From a virus, in the IMG/VR virus record IMGVR_UViG_3300050343_000213, positions 1-63,948 of that record: 63,948 bases of DNA; one strand, written 5' to 3'. This document shows, in pieces, positions 1 through 6,970 of this stretch (position 1 is the first letter of the stretch; each line of letters starts with the position of its first letter). Below the pieces are notes generated by a model, which did no database searches, had not been told where the DNA came from, and worked only from the letters and a program-made list of their open reading frames with translations. A program made the translations under genes and the position numbers.

Positions 1-711
1 AGCATCACGTTTTATTTGTGAAATTCTTACATGAGCAGTGCTCACACTAATTCCAACTTGAGTGGCTATATCGTTTGCAGAATGCTTATCACAGTCTAAA
101 CCGTAACTTAGCCTCAATACATTATATTGTCTTTCGTCTAAATGCGTTCGCATTAAACCTAGCAAATAAGTATTTAATAAAGCTATGTTATATGGTTCGG
201 ATTTGTCTATTACTTGATAAGCTAAATTTTCATCATCATTAGGGCTAGCATCGATTGAAGAGAATACTGAATTAAAGAACATTGCAACAAGCTTTTCATC
301 TTTAGGATTCTTGCGTATTTCATTTAATTTATGTTCAGGTATTCTTATCTCACCTCTGTTCATATCAACGGCTCGTCTGATTGCTCCCTTAATTCGTTTA
401 GATAAAAACGATTTAAGTGTTTTTTCTTGGTCTTCAGATTTCAATAGTAATTCTCTGTCTAGTTTATTTACTGCGGCAATTAATGCATAATTACCATCCT
501 GTATTAAATCTAGTATAGACAGTATACCTGATGCTTGATTAGTTGTTGATTGTTTTCTCGCTATGTTTTCAACTAGCGGTAAGAAGTTTATTATTAGTTC
601 TTCATTAGTTAATTTAGTATAATCACCGTCAATTGGTTTATTTACTTCTTCAATTGCATCTTCAACTTCTTCTTTATATTTTAAATATATTGGTATGTTA
701 TATTTTTTCAT
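1..711 (-). CDS. Sigma-70 family RNA polymerase sigma factor (C-terminus cut by window edge)
   Basis: The minus-strand frame is open from an ATG at 711 to the window edge, about 237 residues. It holds a region-2-like segment (ENIARKQS, then ILDLIQDGNYALIAAVNKLD, then SFLSKRIKGAIRRAVDMNRG) and, near the cut end, a region-4 helix-turn-helix (LDERQYNVLRLSYGLDCD, then ANDIATQVGISVSTAHVRIS). That order is typical of group 3/4 sigma-70 factors. It would direct host core polymerase to phage promoters. The start overlaps the stop of the upstream HTH gene in an ATGA, so the two are translationally coupled. The repeated promoter motif downstream is a plausible target, which is inference. The C-terminal end lies outside the window. 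Confidence 0.85.
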   Translation of the reverse strand, partial: MKKYNIPIYLKYKEEVEDAIEEVNKPIDGDYTKLTNEELIINFLPLVENIARKQSTTNQASGILSILDLIQDGNYALIAAVNKLDRELLLKSEDQEKTLKSFLSKRIKGAIRRAVDMNRGEIRIPEHKLNEIRKNPKDEKLVAMFFNSVFSSIDASPNDDENLAYQVIDKSEPYNIALLNTYLLGLMRTHLDERQYNVLRLSYGLDCDKHSANDIATQVGISVSTAHVRISQIKRDA

Positions 712-1346
712 AGTTCATTATTAAGTAGTTCTTTTTCTGTTTTCAATTGATTGCCCATATTTCTGTGTATTGTTCTTGTGGTACAACTTAATAACTTGGC
801 TAGTTTACTTATTGTTATCTTTTGCTTTTCGTGATTGAGATCAAGCATACATTGGTATATGTCGTCTTCTGAAACTTTTTTACCTTTACCAATTAGTTTA
901 CCTACTATGCTTAGCTTCTGTGATAATGTTAAACCTGTACCGTGTTTGAATATTACTTTACGTATTCGATTACGAGGAGGTGTATCACCGATGCCAAGCA
1001 CTTCATTAATCATATTGTCAAGTATTTTTTGTTTCATAAAGAATGTAACAAAACCGTTTTCTTTGTCTGCAATAAAATTAAATATGGACCGCATATCATC
1101 ATCAAGTGAAACATCATCTCCTTCGATGCCATCTGCATTTAAATAGTATAAAACTAAAAAATGCCACTTTAATGATTTATATGTAGTTATCTTTGCTTTA
1201 CTGCGAAATAGATTGTAGCATTGGAACGTACCTTCCGCGTAGTAATCATATAGATTAGTTGATTCGGTTGGCAGATCTGAGATAGGGTTACGGTAATATA
1301 TAACTTGCCTATCGTTCAGCCACTTTAAGTTTCTATCTTGTGACAT
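708..1346 (-). CDS. Putative DNA-binding protein with C-terminal helix-turn-helix
   Basis: This 212-residue protein has no family I can name. The last 40 residues (ITISKLAKLLSCTTRTIHRN) read as a helix-turn-helix of the kind used to bind DNA. Residues 135-150 are basic and followed by a SEDDIYQCMLDLNHEK helix. It overlaps the sigma factor gene by 4 bp (ATGA), so the two are probably made together, and a transcription role is the simplest guess. A replication-initiation role cannot be excluded. The promoter-like motif found elsewhere in this arm is at best degenerate upstream of its start. Confidence 0.6.
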   Translation of the reverse strand: MSQDRNLKWLNDRQVIYYRNPISDLPTESTNLYDYYAEGTFQCYNLFRSKAKITTYKSLKWHFLVLYYLNADGIEGDDVSLDDDMRSIFNFIADKENGFVTFFMKQKILDNMINEVLGIGDTPPRNRIRKVIFKHGTGLTLSQKLSIVGKLIGKGKKVSEDDIYQCMLDLNHEKQKITISKLAKLLSCTTRTIHRNMGNQLKTEKELLNNEL

Positions 1347-1363
1347 TAGCTTATTACTAATTA

Positions 1364-1477
1364 TTATTTATTAGCTTTCGTCGCTCTTCTCGGCTTTTGA
1401 AATTTCTTTATTTTGTTTGCAATGTTAAAAACATTTGCATTTATTAAATGCTTTGCATTTTTTGTTGTTTTACTCAT
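1364..1477 (-). CDS. Small basic protein, 37 aa
   Basis: The ATG at 1477 overlaps the stop of the 3D-domain gene by 8 bp and the frame ends at TAA 1364-1366. The product is Lys/Arg/Asn-rich (NKIKKFQKPRRATKANK at the C-terminus). There is no recognisable domain. The overlapping start, like that of its neighbours, is the main support; it could be spurious. Confidence 0.4.
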   Translation of the reverse strand: MSKTTKNAKHLINANVFNIANKIKKFQKPRRATKANK

Positions 1478-1820
1478 TTAATTCAATTTTAATGTTATTC
1501 CATTTTCCCATAGTGCCAACGTTAACAAGAAAGTCAATACGTTTAGTAAAACGTTTATTCATTCTGTCTTGTACGGTCCAGTCACCATCAAATTCTCTAC
1601 TTATTCCTTCTATGCAGACGCTCGCTCCAAACGTGTAACCCAACTTTTCAAGGTCTCGAGAAACCGCAATCCATCTGTGCCCAGCAGGGTTATCAGGATT
1701 AATATGTTTCATTGAGGCAGTGACGAATGGAGTGCTGTCTGTCTGTTCAATTACCGCATGGTAAACCGTAGCGGTCACTAACTCCCCGAGGAATAGTGTT
1801 AAAATTATAAGCTGTTTCAT
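1470..1820 (-). CDS. Secreted 3D-domain (double-psi beta-barrel) protein
   Basis: Residues 1-18 form a hydrophobic signal-peptide-like segment. The C-terminal half matches the 3D domain fold of RlpA/MltA-type proteins: a Gly-rich strand (YTFGASVCIEG, 62-72) followed by DGDWTVQDRMNKRFTKRIDF, in which D85 and D96 would be the conserved aspartates. Proteins with this domain act on or bind peptidoglycan in the cell wall. It may help lysis or wall remodelling alongside the M15 endolysin encoded at 56.6 kb (inference). The start overlaps the preceding gene by 74 bp in another frame, which is unusually long for this genome. Confidence 0.65.
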   Translation of the reverse strand: MKQLIILTLFLGELVTATVYHAVIEQTDSTPFVTASMKHINPDNPAGHRWIAVSRDLEKLGYTFGASVCIEGISREFDGDWTVQDRMNKRFTKRIDFLVNVGTMGKWNNIKIELNE

Positions 1821-2277
1821 TCTTATTTATTATTTTTGCTTTTTCTATTATGTAATACGTCCAATACCCGTGTATAGCATTTGACCGTTTGAACTCGTCA
1901 GGCATACACTGTGGTGGTTGCTCAAACTTGTTACCAAGTGGCATACCTACAGGACAGTTTTTCAATACATCAAAACATTTTTCAATACTTAAATGTCGTT
2001 TGTTATATCGTTTAGTGTACTCATTACCGAGTGCTAGCATGTGTTCAAATAACCAATAGTACTGTGCACTTGTTTCACGGCACCATATACTTGAAGGGTG
2101 GTTGTAATGTGCTTTTTTATATGGTATATAAGAAGCATCATAATCTCGCTCTTCTGCATAATGATGATGGGCCGTACAGAGCATTTGGGCGCTCTCTAAG
2201 ATCATTTTAACTTTGTGTTTGTCATAAACATAACTCGCTGCTAAATGAGGGTCGTCGTGTAAATAAAATATATTCAT
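1747..2277 (-). CDS. Conserved phage protein, MNIFYL..DP family, unknown function
   Basis: This 176-residue protein belongs to a family widespread in marine and T4-like phages. The signature is an N-terminal MNIFYLHDDP, then DKHKVKMILESAQML, a central NHPSSIWCRET, and PPQCMPDEFK before a Trp/Tyr-rich end. The many conserved His, Asp and Trp suggest an enzyme or nucleic-acid-binding protein, but no function is established to my knowledge. The last 25 residues overlap the signal peptide of the next gene and look less conserved, so the true end could differ. Confidence 0.7.
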   Translation of the reverse strand: MNIFYLHDDPHLAASYVYDKHKVKMILESAQMLCTAHHHYAEERDYDASYIPYKKAHYNHPSSIWCRETSAQYYWLFEHMLALGNEYTKRYNKRHLSIEKCFDVLKNCPVGMPLGNKFEQPPQCMPDEFKRSNAIHGYWTYYIIEKAKIINKNETAYNFNTIPRGVSDRYGLPCGN

Positions 2278-2375
2278 GCTTTATTAACTCTATTATAGTG
2301 TGTGTCTAATAATATGTTAGCAACTTCTATGCTTATCATATTTTCGTTGTATAATTGCCATATAACTTTACTCAT
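2274..2375 (-). CDS. Small ORF, 33 aa
   Basis: The frame runs from ATG at 2375 (MSKVIWQLYNENM...) to a TGA that overlaps the next gene's start as ATGA. The product is predicted largely helical, with no domain. Tight coupling on both sides is the evidence that it is translated. Confidence 0.5.
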   Translation of the reverse strand: MSKVIWQLYNENMISIEVANILLDTHYNRVNKA

Positions 2376-2481
2376 AATTGTATATTTCTTCAAGTTCACA
2401 TATTAACATTTCATCTATTTCTTCTATAGAAAACCTATAAAAGTTTGGGTGTGTGTATGCTTTAGTCCAAGGGTTATTCAT
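2368..2481 (-). CDS. Small acidic ORF, 37 aa
   Basis: The ATG at 2481 overlaps the ligase stop by 8 bp, and the stop overlaps the next small ORF by 8 bp. The product starts MNNPWTKAYTHPNFYRFS and ends in an acidic helix (EEIDEMLICELEEIYNYE). The function is unknown. The chained overlaps with neighbours support it. Confidence 0.5.
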   Translation of the reverse strand: MNNPWTKAYTHPNFYRFSIEEIDEMLICELEEIYNYE

Positions 2482-3328
2482 AATTTCTAATGGTTTTAAA
2501 TAGTGGGTGTCTGTAACTACCGTACTGAGTACGTTCGAAATAAGTAAACGTAGCTCGTTTGCCTATGTAGTCATGAATATTGTTAAGTATATTAGCTAAA
2601 TCTTTGTAGTTGTAGCCTTTACCTGGAGGACAACCAAATTTTATGCCATCATCATCTTGCATTAAGAACTTGCCAAGAGTACCTTCACGTTTGCCTTTGC
2701 CAGTTTCATAACCTACAATTGTAGCCTCGGTGTCGTTAAAGTCTTTAAATTTTTGTAAGTTGTAAGATCGTTTTTGCTGATAAGGTTTATCTAGACGTAG
2801 TATAGAGCCTTCGTAACCGTTATTTAGATTATACTGATGTCTTAATTGTGCAGAGTCTTTAGAATTAACTAGAGTAGTTTCTACATATTTAATACAGTAG
2901 TTGTACATATCAGAACAAGCTAGTTGATCAGACCTGTAACTGTAAGGCTTATCCATAACTGTTTCTATATAGTCATAGCAGTGAAACTGTATTAGTCTTT
3001 CAGCTTCAGCTTTATCAGCATCAGTTGGTTTTTGTTTTCTAACTAATGATATAATCTTTTCGAAGTCATCTTTAAGATCATGGTTGTATAATTCACCGTC
3101 GAGCACGACATCTACATTAGCATAGTCAAAGAAAAATTTGTTTAACGATAGTTTAATGTGTTCAAGATTGTGAAATTCTTTACCTGTACGTGAGAAACAT
3201 CTAATGTTTTCTTTGTCGTCGACGTATATAACACACCTTACGCCGTCAAGCTTGGGTTGAATGTATACTTTCTCGGACCAGTCGACAGGTTTTTTGTCTA
3301 CTTTGTATGCGAGCATTGGTTTTATCAT
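2474..3328 (-). CDS. ATP-dependent DNA ligase
   Basis: This 284-residue protein seals nicks in DNA, using ATP to form an enzyme-AMP intermediate. The nucleotidyltransferase motifs are present in order: motif I KLDGVR with K26 as the adenylated lysine, motif III VVLDGELYNHD, motif IV GYEGSILRL, and motif V LQKFKD, followed by an OB-fold C-terminus. It is close in size to the minimal viral ligase of Chlorella virus PBCV-1 (298 aa) and shorter than T7 ligase (359 aa). It would join Okazaki fragments and repaired ends during phage replication. The start overlaps the upstream stop in an ATGA. Confidence 0.92.
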   Translation of the reverse strand: MIKPMLAYKVDKKPVDWSEKVYIQPKLDGVRCVIYVDDKENIRCFSRTGKEFHNLEHIKLSLNKFFFDYANVDVVLDGELYNHDLKDDFEKIISLVRKQKPTDADKAEAERLIQFHCYDYIETVMDKPYSYRSDQLACSDMYNYCIKYVETTLVNSKDSAQLRHQYNLNNGYEGSILRLDKPYQQKRSYNLQKFKDFNDTEATIVGYETGKGKREGTLGKFLMQDDDGIKFGCPPGKGYNYKDLANILNNIHDYIGKRATFTYFERTQYGSYRHPLFKTIRNYE

Positions 3329-3582
3329 AATTCTTTTTTTATTTTATTTATTCTTTTTTTAATTAATGCGGCTTGTTCGTATTCTTCGTTAGCCTCGTAT
3401 TCTTTCATTACACCAGTCAAACTTTCTATTTCTTCAAGTAATAAATCATTTGTGCTGTAATACTTAGATTCCTGTTGTCGTACGACATCAAGCCCGTAAG
3501 TTGCTGTTTCAGGATTTATAAACTCATTGTATAAATCGGTACGTATTCTGCGGTATAGCATTTTGTATTCGTCGTCTGTCAT
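3325..3582 (-). CDS. Small protein with C-terminal UVR-like motif
   Basis: The 85-residue product ends with EYEQAALIKKRINKIKKEL, which resembles the UVR motif that UvrB, UvrC and Clp-type proteins use for helical pairing. The rest is acidic and helical. It overlaps the ligase start by 4 bp and follows a copy of the shared promoter motif, so it and the ligase probably form one transcript. A link to DNA repair is inference only. Confidence 0.6.
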   Translation of the reverse strand: MTDDEYKMLYRRIRTDLYNEFINPETATYGLDVVRQQESKYYSTNDLLLEEIESLTGVMKEYEANEEYEQAALIKKRINKIKKEL

Positions 3583-3590
3583 ATATTATT

Positions 3591-3613
3591 ATTATACATT
3601 TGCGTTCGTGTTT
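3591..3613 (-). promoter_or_regulatory. Shared early promoter motif, copy 1
   Basis: Read on the minus strand: an ACACGAAC box, then 7 bp, then GTATAAT. It ends about 9 bp before the start of the UVR-motif gene (3582). It is one of seven matching sites in this arm. Confidence 0.6.
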
Positions 3614-3998
3614 ATTCTGTGTCGTTTAATTCTTTTTCAGATTCAATTTTGTCTTGTACTATTATATATTGTTCATGAAGTAAATCATCGATATATAATT
3701 CGTCGTAAATTTCTTCATCAACAAATATATCAAGACCGTCTTTAACACAACTTATAATTTCATCAACTAATCCATTAGCATAGTAATAAACATTTTCAGG
3801 GTTAAAACCATAATCGTCGTTTGCATGAGCCCAATATACTGTATAAGAGTCTGCAGTATATACAGATTCAAAAATATAGTCACAAGTATTAGTTCCCATA
3901 TAATCGGTTGTTATTTTAGAGTTGTAATAATCTAATATCCAAGTCTTTGCTTCTTCGGGTGTGACATCGTGCATGTCTTCTTTATATATTTTTTCCAT
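3612..3998 (-). CDS. Acidic hypothetical protein, 128 aa
   Basis: The product is rich in Asp, Glu and Tyr (for example EEAKTWILDYYNSK and DEEIYDELYIDDLLHEQY) and has no recognisable domain. Such acidity is common in phage proteins that mimic DNA or bind host proteins, but nothing here proves that. It lies in a run of minus-strand small genes with almost no gaps. Confidence 0.6.
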   Translation of the reverse strand: MEKIYKEDMHDVTPEEAKTWILDYYNSKITTDYMGTNTCDYIFESVYTADSYTVYWAHANDDYGFNPENVYYYANGLVDEIISCVKDGLDIFVDEEIYDELYIDDLLHEQYIIVQDKIESEKELNDTE

Positions 3999-3999
3999 A

Positions 4000-4248
4000 T
4001 TAATCTAGTAATACCATATAGGCTTTAGGGTTATTTGTTCTGAACCATGACAAACCGTCTTGCCAGTTTTTAATTACAGAATCATTTAAATTTGTTGAGG
4101 GTATCATTGCGCACCCCATAACAAAGTCGTACATACTTAATTCTAAGTTGTTAAGTTCGTAGCTTTCGCCAGAGAATGGATTTGTTACACTATCGCCTTG
4201 ATTGTATACGGTTCCATTAAACCATTTAGGTAATTTATTTTCTTTCAT
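4000..4248 (-). CDS. Conserved phage hypothetical protein, 82 aa
   Basis: It opens with LPKWFNGTVYNQGDSVTNPF and continues SGESYELNNLELSMYDFVMG, a signature I recall from small proteins of cyanophages and other marine phages. No function is known. The start overlaps the upstream gene stop by 4 bp. Confidence 0.65.
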   Translation of the reverse strand: MKENKLPKWFNGTVYNQGDSVTNPFSGESYELNNLELSMYDFVMGCAMIPSTNLNDSVIKNWQDGLSWFRTNNPKAYMVLLD

Positions 4249-4727
4249 ATTAAATTTATTTTTTGCTTCATAGGTTTTATTTCTTTATTCCACTGTGTGT
4301 AGCCTGCATTAGGTTCTGCATATTTTTCTATTATTTTATTAGGACTACCTACAAATATATTTTTATTTGAGTAGTTATCCCAACAACTTATCCAAACATC
4401 AGGTTTGCCAACCCATATAATCCATGTATACTGGTGGTCAACTGATGTGACACTAGGATATAAATATTGACTGTTGTAGTGAAAGTCGTGTGCTAAGTGG
4501 CTTGCAATTCTAGAACCATCACCAAATTGAGTGAAGCCTTCATCTTTTTGCATGTAGTTTACCCAGTTAGCTAGCTCAACACCACGCCACGAAGGATAAC
4601 CATCATGGTGCATGTACATATTTACATAGCTATCGTCTTTAACCTGTTCAGGATTAACTGCGAAGCCTGCTTCAAATTGTTTTGCTTCTGATCGATTTAC
4701 GACCATTGTTACGTTTCTAGTACTCAT
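4245..4727 (-). CDS. Hypothetical protein, 160 aa
   Basis: This soluble protein is rich in Trp, Tyr and His (YMHHDGYPSWRGVELANWV; TWIIWVGKPDVWISCWDNYS). No family is recognised. The pattern suggests a compact globular fold. It is coupled to the downstream 82-aa gene by an ATGA overlap. Confidence 0.6.
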   Translation of the reverse strand: MSTRNVTMVVNRSEAKQFEAGFAVNPEQVKDDSYVNMYMHHDGYPSWRGVELANWVNYMQKDEGFTQFGDGSRIASHLAHDFHYNSQYLYPSVTSVDHQYTWIIWVGKPDVWISCWDNYSNKNIFVGSPNKIIEKYAEPNAGYTQWNKEIKPMKQKINLI

Positions 4728-4728
4728 A

Positions 4729-4947
4729 TTATTTAATTAGGGATGATAAGTATAACCATACTTGTTTTTGTTTGTATAAACCGCTTAAAATACTTTCGTG
4801 CATTTCAACGGTGATACCGACTTTAGATAATGTTTTGTTATCTATGTTTTCCTGACAGTCTTTAATCTCATTTTCAAGGTGGCATAAGTTTGCAAAAACT
4901 TTACAGACTGCTCGCTCTTTCGTTTCTTTAAGGTGATCAACATTCAT
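4729..4947 (-). CDS. Hypothetical protein, 72 aa
   Basis: A small, largely helical protein (NLCHLENEIKDCQENIDNK...) with heptad-like hydrophobic spacing, possibly a short coiled coil. There is no known family. Its start touches the stop of the upstream gene. Confidence 0.5.
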   Translation of the reverse strand: MNVDHLKETKERAVCKVFANLCHLENEIKDCQENIDNKTLSKVGITVEMHESILSGLYKQKQVWLYLSSLIK

Positions 4948-5174
4948 TAGTCTTTAATTATTATATTGTCGCCGTATAGCACAGAATCTACTGATCTGTC
5001 GTAGAAGTCTGCCCACGTTTGTAGTTGCCTGACGTCGTCAACAGTTAATTGATACCACGCTGTGTGGCTCATTAGTCTGTATTTTAGTTGTTTAGCGGTG
5101 GCGTATTCCCTCGCATTTGCATTTAGATTTTTCTTTAATTCAGGAAATAATCTTTGGTAAAGTGATTTGCTCAT
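4947..5174 (-). CDS. Hypothetical protein, 75 aa
   Basis: A helical, moderately basic protein (LYQRLFPELKKNLNANAREY) with no recognised domain. It is the first gene after promoter copy 2, whose TATAAT box lies about 20 bp upstream, so it probably leads the cluster running down to about 3.6 kb. Confidence 0.55.
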   Translation of the reverse strand: MSKSLYQRLFPELKKNLNANAREYATAKQLKYRLMSHTAWYQLTVDDVRQLQTWADFYDRSVDSVLYGDNIIIKD

Positions 5175-5188
5175 AGTTTATTAATTTA

Positions 5189-5213
5189 TTATATTATACA
5201 ATTTAGTTCGTGT
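5189..5213 (-). promoter_or_regulatory. Shared early promoter motif, copy 2
   Basis: Minus strand: ACACGAAC box, then GTATAATATAA. It sits 15-40 bp upstream of the 75-aa gene starting at 5174. Confidence 0.65.
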
Positions 5214-5223
5214 TTGTTCTGTG

Positions 5224-5379
5224 TTAAACCATTTCTTCAATTACACCGATTAACTCGCTGATTATCAATACTATAGTTGCCGCTATTATGTCGAAAGGTA
5301 TTAGCACATACCCGCCAATTCTTACTGTACTCTTCAGAATTGACACATAAAAATGTTTCGTTGCATTTGGATATTTCAT
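5224..5379 (-). CDS. Small membrane protein, 51 aa
   Basis: The ATG at 5379 lies 4 bp after the tRNA-Met 3' end and the frame ends at TAA 5224-5226. After a basic start (MKYPNATKHFYVSILKS) comes one long hydrophobic helix (IPFDIIAATIVLIISELIG) and an acidic tail. The layout matches a small membrane protein I recall from other marine phages, of unknown role. It competes with a 72-codon frame that would run through the tRNA gene, which I reject. Confidence 0.65.
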   Translation of the reverse strand: MKYPNATKHFYVSILKSTVRIGGYVLIPFDIIAATIVLIISELIGVIEEMV

Positions 5380-5382
5380 TAG

Positions 5383-5454
<72 letters not shown>

Positions 5455-5459
5455 TTTAG

Positions 5460-5771
5460 TGGAAGTGGGCGGAGTCGAACCGCCGTTTGAGATGTCGTGT
5501 ACCGCAATCAAGCGAACAGTCTCACTTACCATATCACTCCCTATTGTAGCAGGCAATTCACCTATGTGTAAGTTAGTGTAGCGTCTGGAAATTCATCAAA
5601 CAATTATTAAGTGTAATACACTTCCGTCTTCTTTTGGGTAATTACTCCCTAGAATTCACATATACTTATAATTGGCTTCAAATCCTTCTTAGCTTCCTAT
5701 TTCTTACCTAATTAAGCTACTCGTCCTGCTACTTTCTTCGCCAAGCTCGGTGAACTGAATCGCTCACTTCT
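5460..5771 (-). ncRNA. tRNA-like 3' domain, possible tmRNA-like RNA
   Basis: The 3' end has a perfect T arm (GGCGG, loop UUCGACU, CCGCC; 5468-5484) followed by acceptor strand CACUUCC (5461-5467) and discriminator A. No D or anticodon arm of normal form precedes it. Possible 5' acceptor strands exist at 5541 (GGGAGUG), 5625 (GGAAGUG) and 5771 (AGAAGUG). With the last one, an imperfect 15/16-nt helix forms between 5737-5751 and 5501-5516, placed like helix P2 of tmRNA, giving a 312-nt RNA. No tag ending like ALAA is visible and the 5' end would overlap a CDS by 43 bp, so tmRNA identity is only a hypothesis. The T arm and acceptor strand are the secure part. Confidence 0.35.
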
Positions 5772-5917
5772 TGACTCACTATCTGTATTGTGTTACCTGT
5801 TTTATGTGCTATTATAGGTACATAAGAATAGGTTTGGGTTGTTGAACAAGGCATACAAGTTCTATATCCTAATTTGATTCGTACTTCGTGTACTTTGTCG
5901 CCGCATTTACAATACAT
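5729..5917 (-). CDS. Small zinc-ribbon protein of a marine phage family
   Basis: The 62-residue protein begins MYCKCGDKVHEVR and continues LGYRTCMPCS, giving a CxC...CxxC set likely to bind zinc. The following HKTGNTIQIV is a signature I recall in cyanophage and other marine phage small proteins. The fold is probably a zinc ribbon; its partner is unknown. Promoter copy 3 lies about 30 bp upstream. Its last 43 bp may overlap the tRNA-like RNA. Confidence 0.7.
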   Translation of the reverse strand: MYCKCGDKVHEVRIKLGYRTCMPCSTTQTYSYVPIIAHKTGNTIQIVSQEVSDSVHRAWRRK

Positions 5918-5943
5918 ATATTAATTTTTTATTTGTTACATTT

Positions 5944-5968
5944 ATATTATACGATCTCATTCGTATTT
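5944..5968 (-). promoter_or_regulatory. Shared early promoter motif, copy 3
   Basis: Minus strand: AAATACGAAT box, then CGTATAATATAAA. It lies upstream of the zinc-ribbon gene starting at 5917 and overlaps the 3' end of the upstream small gene. Confidence 0.65.
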
Positions 5969-6085
5969 GTTTTGTATCCATTGTTGAATACCTGAGTTGT
6001 ATCGTTCCCAATACTGTTGTTCCGCTGCAATTATCTGTGCTTGCAGTAATTTGTGGTGGCTAAACTTTCTCTTTTGTTTCTTCAT
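5957..6085 (-). CDS. Small basic protein, 42 aa
   Basis: ATG at 6085 to TGA 5957-5959. It begins MKKQKRKFSHHKLLQAQ and continues with a charged, Gln/Trp-containing helix (QYWERYNSGIQQWIQNKYE). The start overlaps the upstream gene by 26 bp. No domain is recognised. Confidence 0.5.
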   Translation of the reverse strand: MKKQKRKFSHHKLLQAQIIAAEQQYWERYNSGIQQWIQNKYE

Positions 6086-6251
6086 ATAATTTTCTTATTG
6101 CTAAGTTCATGACGTGTGAATGTATAGCGTTGTAGTTATCGCCTTCTGCTTCATATTCTGATAGTTGCCAGTCAACACTATCATACATTAATTCTTTGGT
6201 GACGTCTGCAATACCTTGTGCAATATCGTCTAATTCTTTCATTTTGCTCAT
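6060..6251 (-). CDS. Hypothetical protein, 63 aa
   Basis: An acidic helical protein (MSKMKELDDIAQGIADVTKE) with a His-containing middle (YNAIHSHVMNLAIRKLYEE). No family is recognised. It is packed between two overlapping small genes. Confidence 0.5.
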   Translation of the reverse strand: MSKMKELDDIAQGIADVTKELMYDSVDWQLSEYEAEGDNYNAIHSHVMNLAIRKLYEETKEKV

Positions 6252-6252
6252 A

Positions 6253-6366
6253 TTATATATTATTTAGTAATTCATCTTTGTCGAAACCTTGCTCTATTGC
6301 AAACTCTAGTGATCCTTCACCAAACTTTTCTTCGAACAATCGTTCTAATTCTTCTGTATTATTCAT
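6253..6366 (-). CDS. Small acidic ORF, 37 aa
   Basis: ATG at 6366 to TAA 6253-6255. The product is very acidic (NNTEELERLFEEKFGEGS). It overlaps the upstream gene stop by 8 bp, the same overlap seen at 1470 and 2474, which supports translation. Confidence 0.5.
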   Translation of the reverse strand: MNNTEELERLFEEKFGEGSLEFAIEQGFDKDELLNNI

Positions 6367-6583
6367 TGTAATAAGGTTTTAAGTAGTTAGTGTTATAATT
6401 AATTGATTTTGCTACATTTTGTCTGAATTGCCACTCGTTTTTTCTGTATTCATAGCTTTGACACCATTTTTTCGTTGCAGTTACTTGTGGTATTGTACCG
6501 TATTTGGCTTCGTAGTCAAGACATTGCTGTAGTTTGGCTTGTATTAATTCAGGTTTATAGTCTTTAAATTTATTCATATTCAA
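6359..6583 (-). CDS. Hypothetical protein, 74 aa
   Basis: A basic, Tyr- and Gln-rich protein (DYKPELIQAKLQQCLDYEAK; KKWCQSYEYRKNEWQFRQN). No domain is recognised. It is the first gene downstream of promoter copy 4, whose TATAAT is only about 5 bp from the start codon, so the transcript would be nearly leaderless or start at another site. Confidence 0.5.
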   Translation of the reverse strand: MNMNKFKDYKPELIQAKLQQCLDYEAKYGTIPQVTATKKWCQSYEYRKNEWQFRQNVAKSINYNTNYLKPYYNE

Positions 6584-6585
6584 TT

Positions 6586-6610
6586 ATATTATACTTATTT
6601 GTTCGTGTTT
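6586..6610 (-). promoter_or_regulatory. Shared early promoter motif, copy 4
   Basis: Minus strand: AAACACGAAC box, then AAGTATAATATAATT. It is immediately upstream of the gene starting at 6583. Confidence 0.6.
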
Positions 6611-6846
6611 AGTTTGTAAGTCACACCGGAGTTGTTATAGTTCCATATTGTAGTGTAACTAGGTTTTTTACGTTTACTGTAGTTGCTTTTTTGTTCAACT
6701 CGGTATCTTTTGTTACCCATACCACTGCAAGGTCCGTGTACTTTGGCCATCTCATAGTGAGAATGAGCTCGTTGTTTTCTTTTTGCTTTGGTAAATGCGA
6801 GGAGTTCTTTCATCGTCTTACATACATAGTAGGTTTTATTTGTCAT
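6595..6846 (-). CDS. Small basic protein, 83 aa
   Basis: I start it at ATG 6846 (MTNKTYYVCKTMKELLAF) rather than at 6894, because the upstream 44-aa gene then overlaps by only 11 bp. The product is strongly basic (KAKRKQRAHSHYEMAK) with a Tyr/Asn-rich end. It may bind nucleic acid, but no motif proves it. Confidence 0.55.
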   Translation of the reverse strand: MTNKTYYVCKTMKELLAFTKAKRKQRAHSHYEMAKVHGPCSGMGNKRYRVEQKSNYSKRKKPSYTTIWNYNNSGVTYKLNTNK

Positions 6847-6970
6847 AGTGTTCAAGTATTTCTTCGACTGCATTACTGAAGTCATGGTGATCAATTGTTT
6901 CGTCTCTTAACATTTTAGCATGGAAGTGCAGTTCGTTAAGTAATTCGCGTAGTGTTTTATCTAGTATCAT
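6836..6970 (-). CDS. Small helical ORF, 44 aa
   Basis: ATG at 6970 to TAA 6836-6838. The product (MILDKTLRELLNELHFHAK...) is amphipathic, helical and His-rich. Its ATG overlaps the upstream stop as ATGA and it overlaps the downstream gene by 11 bp. The function is unknown. Confidence 0.5.
   Translation of the reverse strand: MILDKTLRELLNELHFHAKMLRDETIDHHDFSNAVEEILEHYDK

Noticed and set aside
5708-5740. Possible tmRNA tag ending VAGRVA-stop
   Set aside because: It lies in or next to the end of a conserved CDS and ends GRVA, not ALAA; too weak to call a tag.
6847-6894. Earlier start for the 83-aa basic protein
   Set aside because: It would overlap the well-supported 44-aa gene by about 60 bp; the later ATG overlaps by 11 bp as its neighbours do.
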